NCBI GenBank assembly: GCA_028873745.1
Contig: JAPPNT010000258.1
Span: forward strand, 1-7,268
DNA from: Chloroflexota bacterium
GTDB taxonomy: Bacteria > Chloroflexota > Dehalococcoidia > Lucifugimonadales > UBA1127
Direction: 5' to 3'
Length of the DNA: 7,268 bases
Shown in pieces: positions 1-5,831 of this stretch; the first letter of the stretch is position 1, and each line of letters begins with the position of its first letter. A program made the translations under genes and the position numbers. The notes under the pieces were generated by a model. It was given only the letters and a program-made list of their open reading frames with translations, searched no databases and was not told the DNA's origin.

Positions 1-525
1 ATCCTGGTGAACTGCCTCGGCGGCACCGCCGGCGCGCCCAACTCCCGCGCCCGCATCGAGGACGTGACCGTCGACGAGTGGCAGGCCGTGCTGGACTTCA
101 ACCTGCGCGGGGTCTTCCTCTACTGCCAGGCTGTGCTGCCGCATATGAAGCGCCAGAATTCGGGCAAGATCGTCAACATCTCCTCGCAGGTGCGCTACGG
201 CAAGTCGGAGATCGTCGCGTCCTACGTCGCCTCGAAGGCGGGCATCGTCGGCCTGACCAACCGCATCGCCCACGAGGCCGCCGGCTACGGGATCACCGCG
301 AACTCCGTCGCGCCCGGCCTGACGCTGACACCTCGCGTCGCCGCCGTCCGGTGGGACAACATATCGGAGGAGCAGCGCGCGCAGTACTCGCAGCGAATAC
401 CGGTGGGACGCGTCGCGGTGCCCGAGGACCAGGCCAAAGCCATCGCCTTCCTCGCGTCGGAGGACGCCGACTACATCACGGCGCAGGTGCTGGAGGTCGG
501 CGGCGGCGAGTTCTCGACGCTCTAG
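1..525 (+). CDS. Short-chain dehydrogenase/reductase (SDR), 5'-truncated
   Basis: This is the C-terminal 174 residues of a classical SDR, an NAD(P)-dependent alcohol/ketone oxidoreductase of about 250 residues. The reading frame is open from base 1, so the N-terminal Rossmann half with the TGxxxGxG cofactor loop lies outside the window; the GTG at base 7 is an internal Val, not a start. Visible motifs, numbered from the first codon, are an NxxG segment (NCLG, residues 4-7, where NNAG is usual), the structural Asn34 in FNLRGVF, catalytic Ser62 in NISS, and the Tyr75/Lys79 pair in YVASK. SVAPG and a terminal YITAQVLEVGGG segment follow, both normal for FabG-like members. Ser62 and Tyr75 have the usual 13-residue spacing, so the active site looks intact. 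The substrate cannot be assigned. The stop is 15 bp before recO on the same strand, which fits co-transcription. Confidence 0.93.
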   Translation: MLVNCLGGTAGAPNSRARIEDVTVDEWQAVLDFNLRGVFLYCQAVLPHMKRQNSGKIVNISSQVRYGKSEIVASYVASKAGIVGLTNRIAHEAAGYGITANSVAPGLTLTPRVAAVRWDNISEEQRAQYSQRIPVGRVAVPEDQAKAIAFLASEDADYITAQVLEVGGGEFSTL

Positions 526-540
526 CCCGACGGTGCAGCC

Positions 541-1353
541 GTGACCTCTTCCTACGAGAAACCCCGCACCTTCAAGACCGAGGGCGTCGTGCTGCGCCAG
601 GCCGCCTACGGCGAGGCCGACCGGATGCTCACCGTCTACACCCGTGACTTCGGCACCCTCCGGCTGGTCGCGCGCGGGCTCCGCCGCCCGACGAGCCGCA
701 TGGCGGGCCACCTCGAACCCCTCGTGCACGCCTCCCTCCAGCTCGCCCGGGGCCGAGGGCCCGACGTCGTCGCGGGCGCCGACACGCTGCACGGTCACAC
801 CGCACTCCGCAGCAGCCTCGAGGGCATCGCGCGCGGGCTCGTATGCGCGGAGCTCGTCGAGGCCTTCGCGCCTGACGAGCAGGCCAACCCTGAGCTCTTC
901 CGCCTGCTGCTGAGCGCGCTCGGCATGCTGGACGAGGGCGATGGTGACCTGCTCCTGTGGCACTTCGCCTTCCACGTCCTCGTGCTCACGGGCTACATGC
1001 CGGAGCTGCAGCAGTGCGTCGTGTGCGGCGCGCAGGTCCAGCCTGACGAGCACCTCTTCACGCCCGGCCTCGGCGGCGTCGTCTGCACCTCGTGCGCCCG
1101 CGGCGGCGACCCGGGCGGCCCGCACGAGCGGGCGGGCGCGCTGCTGCTCCCCCTCTCGGTGAACGCCCTCAAGGTGTTGCGCTTCTTCCGCGACCACCCG
1201 TACGAGAACGTGCGCCAGCTCCACATCGACGCGCCGCTCGCCCGCGAGCTCGAGCGCGTCGAGGGCGGCTACATCCGCTATCTGCTGGAGCGCGAGGTCC
1301 GCAGCGCCGAGTTCCTCAACCAGCTCTCGCGCCTGCTGCCGGCGAAGGGCTAG
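541..1353 (+). CDS. recO: DNA repair protein RecO
   Basis: RecO (270 aa) works in the RecFOR pathway: it helps load RecA onto SSB-coated single-stranded DNA during gap repair and recombination, and it anneals complementary strands. The N-terminal OB-fold segment (about residues 11-85) carries the family pattern TEGVVLR, GEADRMLTVYT, LRLVARGLRRP and RMAGHLEPL. A helical C-terminal domain follows. Two CxxC pairs, Cys159/Cys162 and Cys182/Cys185, form the four-cysteine zinc site found in many bacterial RecO proteins but not in E. coli. The length is normal (about 240-270). The GTG at 541 is the only start that keeps the whole OB fold, although I see no clear Shine-Dalgarno site in front of it. 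The gene sits between metabolic genes rather than next to era or the other usual recO partners. Confidence 0.93.
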   Translation: MTSSYEKPRTFKTEGVVLRQAAYGEADRMLTVYTRDFGTLRLVARGLRRPTSRMAGHLEPLVHASLQLARGRGPDVVAGADTLHGHTALRSSLEGIARGLVCAELVEAFAPDEQANPELFRLLLSALGMLDEGDGDLLLWHFAFHVLVLTGYMPELQQCVVCGAQVQPDEHLFTPGLGGVVCTSCARGGDPGGPHERAGALLLPLSVNALKVLRFFRDHPYENVRQLHIDAPLARELERVEGGYIRYLLEREVRSAEFLNQLSRLLPAKG

Positions 1354-1382
1354 CGCGAGCCGCCGCTCCCTCGCCGCCGGTG

Positions 1383-1388
1383 TACAAT
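1383..1388 (+). promoter_or_regulatory. Possible -10 element upstream of the acyl-CoA dehydrogenase
   Basis: TACAAT matches the TATAAT consensus at five of six positions and stands out as an AT-rich patch in the otherwise GC-rich 65-bp gap between recO and the acyl-CoA dehydrogenase. A transcript from it would begin near 1395, giving a leader of about 24 nt that contains the ribosome binding site. No recognisable -35 box lies 16-18 bp upstream (that stretch is CCGCCG-like), so the assignment is weak. Confidence 0.35.
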
Positions 1389-1407
1389 ACCCACCGCCAA
1401 CCCTCAT

Positions 1408-1412
1408 GGAGG
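1408..1412 (+). promoter_or_regulatory. Ribosome binding site (GGAGG) that fixes the acyl-CoA dehydrogenase start
   Basis: GGAGG ends six bases before the ATG at 1419, an ideal spacing. The same frame is open far upstream (to 1092), inside recO, but this site, the intergenic position and the normal family length all favour 1419 as the true start. Confidence 0.8.
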
Positions 1413-1418
1413 CCGCCG

Positions 1419-2579
1419 ATGGACTTCGAGACCCCCGCGCACTGGGAGACCCTCCGCGTCGGCGTGCGCGCCCTGTGCGAGCGCTACGGAGACGAGTACT
1501 GGCGCCGCCTCGACGTCGAGCGCGGCTACCCGGAGGAGTTCATTCGTGAGCTGAGCAGGGAGGGGTGGCTGTCCACCATGATCCCGAAGGAGCTCGGCGG
1601 CGGGGGCATGGGGCTGGCCGAGACCAGCGTCGTGCTGGAAGAGGTGAACCGCTGCGGGGCCAACGCCAACGCCGCCCACGCGCAGGTCTACATGATGGGC
1701 GTCCTCCTCCGCCACGCCGGCGACGCCCTCAAGCGCGCCTACCTCCCCCGCGTAGCGGCCGGCGAGCTCCGCCTGCAGGCCTTCGCCGTCACCGAGCCGG
1801 AGGCGGGCTCCGACACCACCCGCATCGCCACCACCGCCGAGCGCCGCGGCGACACCTACGTCATCAACGGCGAAAAAATCTTCATCTCCCGCGTGCTCCA
1901 GTCCGACCTGATGCTCGTGCTCGCGCGCACGACGCCCCTCGAGGATCTCGACGACCGTACGCGCGGCCTCTCGCTCTTCCTCGTCGACCTGCGCGAGGCG
2001 GGCGAAGCCGTCGACGCGCGGCCGCTGCGCGTGATGATGAACAACCACACCAACGCCGTCACCTTCCGCAATCTGGAAGTCCCCGCCGGCCACATGGTCG
2101 GCGACGAGGGCAACGGCTTCCGCTGCGTCATCGACTCCTGGAACGCCGAACGCATCCTCATCGCCGCCGAGTGCATTGGCGACGGCCGCTGGTTCATCGA
2201 GCGTGCGTCGGCGCGAGCGAGGGAGCGCGTCGTTTTCGACCGCCCCATCGGCGCGAACCAGGGTGTGCAACTCCCCATCGCGCAGGCCTACGCCCACGTC
2301 GAGGCCGCCGACCTCGTGCGGCACAAGGCTGCGGCAAAGTTCGACGCAGGCCAGCCCTGCGGGCCCGAGGCCAACATGGCCAAGCTCCTCGCGTCGCAGG
2401 CGTCGTGGGAGGCCGCCAACGTCTGCGTCGACACCCACGGCGGCTACGGCTTCCTCGCCGACTACGACGTCGAGCGTAAGTTCCGGGAGACCCGCCTCTA
2501 CACCGTCGCCCCCATCAACAATAACCTGGTGCTGGCGTACTTGGGGCAGCGTGTGCTGGGCATGCCGCGGTCGTACTGA
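1419..2579 (+). CDS. Acyl-CoA dehydrogenase family protein
   Basis: This flavoprotein (386 aa, normal family length) is expected to oxidise an acyl-CoA thioester to the 2,3-enoyl-CoA, passing electrons through FAD to electron-transfer flavoprotein. The N-terminal helical domain covers about residues 1-120. The FAD/substrate signature AVTEPEAGSD lies at 123-132, followed by the beta domain with INGEKIFIS (149-157). The C-terminal helical domain contains THGGYGF (339-345). The catalytic Glu normally found in a YEGT-like motif near the C terminus is absent: residues 361-366 read YTVAPI, with Pro365 where Glu is expected. Glu244, in NAERILIA, instead matches the position of the catalytic Glu in isovaleryl-CoA and long-chain acyl-CoA dehydrogenases (LERLVLA-type helix). 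The enzyme is therefore probably active with a relocated base, perhaps on branched or bulky acyl chains; the substrate is inference. It follows recO by 65 bp and converges on the permease gene. Confidence 0.93.
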   Translation: MDFETPAHWETLRVGVRALCERYGDEYWRRLDVERGYPEEFIRELSREGWLSTMIPKELGGGGMGLAETSVVLEEVNRCGANANAAHAQVYMMGVLLRHAGDALKRAYLPRVAAGELRLQAFAVTEPEAGSDTTRIATTAERRGDTYVINGEKIFISRVLQSDLMLVLARTTPLEDLDDRTRGLSLFLVDLREAGEAVDARPLRVMMNNHTNAVTFRNLEVPAGHMVGDEGNGFRCVIDSWNAERILIAAECIGDGRWFIERASARARERVVFDRPIGANQGVQLPIAQAYAHVEAADLVRHKAAAKFDAGQPCGPEANMAKLLASQASWEAANVCVDTHGGYGFLADYDVERKFRETRLYTVAPINNNLVLAYLGQRVLGMPRSY

Positions 2580-2583
2580 CCCC

Positions 2584-4179
2584 CTACCGCGCCAGCCCCG
2601 GCAGGAAGCGGACGATCACGAACGCCTCCACGCCCGCCAGCAGCACCAGCGCCAGCACGTACGGGATGACGATGCGGAAGATCGCCCGAACCTCGTCGCC
2701 CAGCCCTGCCACCGTCGCGCCGACGACCACCTTCGCGGGCGCCATCGAGCTGCCGACGGACGCGCCGATCGACTGAAAGCTTGCGATGGTCACGGCGCCG
2801 ATTCCGAGCGCCCTTGCCGTCTCGACCTGCAGCAGCCCGAACATGACGTTGGAGTTGGTGTTGCTGCCGCTCATGAAGGAGCCCAGCAGGCCGATGAAGG
2901 GCGAGGCTAGGGGGAAGAACGGCCCGGACACCTTGGCGATGCCCTGCGCCAGCAGGACCGTCATGCCCGTGTCCGCCATGACGACGGCCATTGCCACCAT
3001 GCCGAGCACGCCCAGCGTCGTGCCCACGCACTGGTCGTAGGTGAAACGCAGCGCGCCGGAAACGAGGCCCGCGCGCCATCGACGCGTCGCGACGTAGACG
3101 GCCGCGCTGACGGCCGTCGCGATAAGGATGAGGGGCGCGGGGTGCGACAGCAACCCGATGGAGGCGTAGTCGACGGCGCGCGCGACCACGAAGCCCTCGC
3201 CCGTCGTGAAGCCGGGGTAGTCGAAGGCCAGCCGCAGGCCGCTGACGACCTCCTTCACCGGCCCCACCTGTGCCACGAAGCTGAGGCCAATCAGCAGGAA
3301 GTAGGGCATGAAGGCGAGCGCGGGCGGCATCCCTCCGCCGTCCGGCTCGGCTGCCGGCGCGGCGCCGGCGCCCGTCGACCGCGCACCCACGAGCAGCGGC
3401 GTGCGGCACAGCACGACGAGCGCCGCGGTGCCCAACATGCCCGCGCCCAGCGACGCCACCGACGGCGCCCCCGCCAGCGCGAGCCCGTACATCGCGCCGA
3501 ACATGACGCCGCCGGCGACGATCACGACGGGCAGGCTCCGCCACACCGCTCGCAGGCCGCCCTGGATGTGGGCGACGAGAACGCCGCTGGCGAGGGTGAC
3601 CGGCAGGAAGAGCAGCGCCATGTGGGGGGCGATGACCGTCTCCTCGATGCCGGTGACGAGCTGGATGGTGTAGTAGGAGGAACCGAGGGAGCCGAAGGTG
3701 ACGGCCCAGCCGTGGCCGACGAGGGTCATCGCGGCGGCGCGGACCGGCGGGACGCCGAGCATGATGAGCAGCGGCGCGGCGACGGCCACCGGCACGCCGA
3801 AGCCGGACACGCCCTGGATCGTGCTGGAGAACCCCCATGCGATGATGAGCGACTGCGCGAGCTGGTCGCCGGACAGGGCGGCCATGTGCCGTCCTACGGC
3901 GTCGACGGCCCCGAGTCGTTCAAGGATGTTGTAGAGGAAGACGGCCGCCCAGACGATGGTGAAGACGAAGGCGGCGAGGTTGACGCCCTTAATCGCCGCG
4001 ATGCCTACGTGGCCCCACTCGGCGCCGAAGACCAGCAACGCGAGCGCGCCTGCCAGCACGAAGGCGGCGGCGCCGGCCTGCTCGGCGGGGCGGTTGAGCC
4101 ACAGCAGCGCGCCCGCCAGCACGACCAGCGGCGTGGCGGCGAGCAGCCAGTTAAGGACGGTGAGGTCAGGGCCCGTCAT
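2584..4179 (-). CDS. LctP-family (L-lactate permease-like) transporter
   Basis: This polytopic inner-membrane protein (531 aa) resembles the lactate permease family (LctP/LldP/GlcA, about 550 aa), whose members import lactate, glycolate or similar 2-hydroxy acids with protons. Hydrophobic segments run along the whole length, roughly 12-14, starting at residues 11-28. Family-like landmarks are STIQGVSGFGVPVAVAAPLL (119-138, matching the conserved GxxGFGxPVAI region), a hydrophilic loop rich in Ala, Gly and Pro at about 264-286, GSNTNSNVMFG (438-448, matching the GSDTSSNxLF region) and SVGSSMAPAKVVVG (475-488). Asn replaces the Asp of lactate permeases in the GSN/GSD motif, so the substrate may differ. 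The start lies 6 bp after the NUDIX stop codon, with no evident Shine-Dalgarno site, so translational coupling is likely. Membership in the family is fairly secure; lactate as substrate is not. Confidence 0.85.
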   Translation of the reverse strand: MTGPDLTVLNWLLAATPLVVLAGALLWLNRPAEQAGAAAFVLAGALALLVFGAEWGHVGIAAIKGVNLAAFVFTIVWAAVFLYNILERLGAVDAVGRHMAALSGDQLAQSLIIAWGFSSTIQGVSGFGVPVAVAAPLLIMLGVPPVRAAAMTLVGHGWAVTFGSLGSSYYTIQLVTGIEETVIAPHMALLFLPVTLASGVLVAHIQGGLRAVWRSLPVVIVAGGVMFGAMYGLALAGAPSVASLGAGMLGTAALVVLCRTPLLVGARSTGAGAAPAAEPDGGGMPPALAFMPYFLLIGLSFVAQVGPVKEVVSGLRLAFDYPGFTTGEGFVVARAVDYASIGLLSHPAPLILIATAVSAAVYVATRRWRAGLVSGALRFTYDQCVGTTLGVLGMVAMAVVMADTGMTVLLAQGIAKVSGPFFPLASPFIGLLGSFMSGSNTNSNVMFGLLQVETARALGIGAVTIASFQSIGASVGSSMAPAKVVVGATVAGLGDEVRAIFRIVIPYVLALVLLAGVEAFVIVRFLPGLAR

Positions 4180-4185
4180 GGGGAC

Positions 4186-4674
4186 TTAGTTTATGACGTC
4201 CGGGTGGGCGACATATTCGGCAGTGGGAGGAATCGCCCTTACGCGCGAATGGAGTAAGGCCGGGAGGAGGTTGGCCTGTTCCACTTCGTCAAGGGGAATC
4301 CACTGGAATACTGTGCCGGCCTCCATCCCTTCAAAAGATCCCTCTCGATTGAGGATCAGTGAGCTGGGGGCAAACTCGATCAGGAAGTAGAGGGCCATTT
4401 CCTGGTATCGGCGCCCTTCGATCTCGAACAGGTTGTCGGTGACGAGAAGAAGTCGGCCGATCGTCACTTCCTCGCCAAATTCTTCACGAAGCTCCCTCGT
4501 CAACGCCTGAACAGCGTTTTCGCCGTATTCCACGCGCCCGCCTGGGGCGAAGCAGAAACCCTTCTTGACGGCAAGCTCGACCAGCACACGCTCGTTATGG
4601 ACGGCAATGGCGCCGACGCGATACATGAACGTGAGGCCGTTGCTCGTGGACATAATCATCTCGGAAGAAGTCAT
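4186..4674 (-). CDS. NUDIX hydrolase
   Basis: This small hydrolase (162 aa) is expected to cleave a nucleoside diphosphate linked to another group, using divalent metal ions. The Nudix box begins at Gly46 and follows GX5EX7REUXEEXG, with Glu52, Arg60-Glu61, Glu64-Glu65 and Gly67; Glu64 and Glu65 are the expected metal ligands. Glu68 sits where a hydrophobic residue is usual, a small deviation. The fold starts around FMYRVGAIAVHN (16-27), so Met6, Met8 and Met17 are also possible starts. The ATG at 4674 is the first possible one, since a stop lies in frame four codons upstream, and none of the candidates has a good ribosome binding site. GC is about 58% by hand count against about 70% for the flanking genes, which suggests recent acquisition. 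The substrate is unknown. It lies 55 bp after the cyclodeaminase-family gene and 6 bp before the permease. Confidence 0.92.
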   Translation of the reverse strand: MTSSEMIMSTSNGLTFMYRVGAIAVHNERVLVELAVKKGFCFAPGGRVEYGENAVQALTRELREEFGEEVTIGRLLLVTDNLFEIEGRRYQEMALYFLIEFAPSSLILNREGSFEGMEAGTVFQWIPLDEVEQANLLPALLHSRVRAIPPTAEYVAHPDVIN

Positions 4675-4729
4675 TTTGTCACACTACGATCCCACTGAGT
4701 CCACCCCGAGCGTGGGCTGGGGCACCGCC

Positions 4730-5698
4730 CTACATCCCCAGCTCCACGCCCATGCCACGCTCGATCGCCTTCCGGTAGACGACGGACGCTGCGGCGAGGT
4801 CCTCCGTGCCGACGCCCAGCGCGTTGAACTGCGTGATCGCCTCCGCCGAGGGCCGCCCCGGCGCCTTGCCGACCACGATGTCCGCCAGCTCCGTCACGTT
4901 GGACCAGTCGAACGCGCCTTCCTGCTCGGCGAAAAGGAGCTCGCCGGAGTCGTTCCTCGACTGCTCCAGCAGCTCGACGACGATCAGGTCGGAGCGGCGG
5001 ACCGCCTCCGCGTCGAGCTCGCGGCGGTTGGTGCCTGTCGCGCCGATGCCGTTGACGTGCATGCCGGGATCGAGCCACTCGCCCGACATCACCGGCTCGT
5101 TGGCGCCCGTGATGGTGACGAGGATGTCGACGTCGCGGCAGGCCTCCTCGGCGGAGTCGACGGGGTCGACGTCGAGCCCGTGCTTCTCGCGCATCTCGGC
5201 GCTGAAGGACTCGCGGTTGTCGGCGGAGCGGCTGTAGGCCTTCACGTGGCTGATGTTCCGCACGGCATTCATCGCCGCGACCTGCGCCCGCGCCTCCCAC
5301 CCCGTGCCGATGATGCCGAGGGTGGTGGCGTCCTCCCGCGCCATGTACTTGGTGGCGAGGCCGCTGACGGCCCCCGTGCGGATCTGGCCGAGGTCCCGGG
5401 CGTCGACGATGGCGTCAAGGGCGCCGGTTTCGAGGCTGTAGAGGAGCACGAGGTAGCGGGTGCGGTTGGGCGCGTTGGGGCGGCGGTCGCTGCCGTACGT
5501 CTTCATGCCGTACACGCCGAAGCCCTCGGCGATGCCCTGTACCGTCCGGTGAAAACCCTTCGGCAGCGGAAGGTGCTGGCGCGGCAGGTTGACGGCCTTG
5601 CCCTCGGCCTCGTCGCGGAAGACCTGCTCCATCAGGTCGATGCACTCGTCCATCGGCAGCAGGGTGCGGACGTCCTCGTTGCTCAGGTAGATGGTCAT
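4730..5698 (-). CDS. Ornithine cyclodeaminase/mu-crystallin family protein
   Basis: This NAD(P)-binding protein (322 aa) belongs to the family that includes ornithine cyclodeaminase, archaeal alanine dehydrogenase, ketimine reductases and mu-crystallin. The N-terminal substrate domain holds GMKTY (64-68) with Lys66, the conserved ligand of the substrate carboxylate. RTGA lies at 107-110 and the Rossmann dinucleotide loop GTGWEA at 131-136. After HVNGIGA (214-220), Thr221 falls where true ornithine cyclodeaminase and archaeal alanine dehydrogenase have a catalytic Asp, so simple ornithine cyclisation to proline is doubtful. Imine reduction or another amino acid dehydrogenase activity is possible. 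The frame is open back to 5905, but the ATG at 5698 has AAGGAG six bases upstream and gives the family's usual length. A promoter lies just upstream, so this gene probably leads a unit with the NUDIX and permease genes. Confidence 0.92.
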   Translation of the reverse strand: MTIYLSNEDVRTLLPMDECIDLMEQVFRDEAEGKAVNLPRQHLPLPKGFHRTVQGIAEGFGVYGMKTYGSDRRPNAPNRTRYLVLLYSLETGALDAIVDARDLGQIRTGAVSGLATKYMAREDATTLGIIGTGWEARAQVAAMNAVRNISHVKAYSRSADNRESFSAEMREKHGLDVDPVDSAEEACRDVDILVTITGANEPVMSGEWLDPGMHVNGIGATGTNRRELDAEAVRRSDLIVVELLEQSRNDSGELLFAEQEGAFDWSNVTELADIVVGKAPGRPSAEAITQFNALGVGTEDLAAASVVYRKAIERGMGVELGM

Positions 5699-5704
5699 GG
5701 CGCG

Positions 5705-5710
5705 CTCCTT
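5705..5710 (-). promoter_or_regulatory. Ribosome binding site (AAGGAG) for the cyclodeaminase-family gene
   Basis: AAGGAG, read on the minus strand, ends six bases before the ATG at 5698. It decides the start: the 69 in-frame codons further upstream are Arg- and Pro-rich, show no family similarity and overlap the promoter and the end of the TPP enzyme gene. Confidence 0.8.
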
Positions 5711-5741
5711 GCGGAAGGGCTTTCTATCTATGGGCGTCGCC

Positions 5742-5770
5742 AGTATAGGGTGCGGCGGCAGGGGCTGCAA
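5742..5770 (-). promoter_or_regulatory. Sigma70-type promoter for the cyclodeaminase-NUDIX-permease genes
   Basis: On the minus strand, TTGCAG (5770-5765) and TATACT (5747-5742) are separated by exactly 17 bp. The -10 box matches five of six consensus bases; the -35 box keeps the TTG core only. Transcription would start near 5735, giving a leader of about 36 nt containing AAGGAG. It lies within the 115-bp gap after the TPP enzyme gene, so the downstream genes can be transcribed apart from it. Confidence 0.55.
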
Positions 5771-5809
5771 ACGACGGCGGGCCTCTTTTGTCTCACCTGC
5801 TGGAGCCAC

Positions 5810-5831
5810 GGGCTCATGAGTTGATGAGCCC
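5810..5831. repeat. Perfect 8-bp inverted repeat over the TPP enzyme stop codon
   Basis: GGGCTCAT and ATGAGCCC flank a 6-base loop, giving a perfect 8-bp stem in RNA from either strand. On the minus strand it covers the last codons and the TGA stop of the TPP enzyme. No T-run follows on the minus strand, and only a weak TTCTT follows on the plus strand, so it is not a standard intrinsic terminator. It could be an mRNA 3'-end stabiliser, a weak or factor-assisted terminator, or chance. Confidence 0.5.

Noticed and set aside
1092..1418. N-terminal extension of the acyl-CoA dehydrogenase frame into recO
   Set aside because: The 109 extra codons are Arg/Pro/Ala-rich, overlap recO out of frame, and are made unnecessary by the GGAGG site and ATG at 1419.
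1404..2438. Long minus-strand open frame (344 codons) opposite the acyl-CoA dehydrogenase
   Set aside because: It is antisense to a gene with clear family motifs, has Val/Gly/Asp-rich low-complexity composition and no recognisable domain; such frames are common in GC-rich DNA.
3142..4257. Plus-strand open frame (371 codons) opposite the permease
   Set aside because: It is rich in Arg, His, Asp, Glu and Gln, as expected for the complement of hydrophobic membrane-protein codons, and shows no domain or ribosome binding site.
4565..5824. Plus-strand open frame (419 codons) across the NUDIX and cyclodeaminase-family genes
   Set aside because: It is antisense to two well-supported genes and the gap between them, with repetitive Val/Asp/Gly/Ala/His composition and no family similarity.
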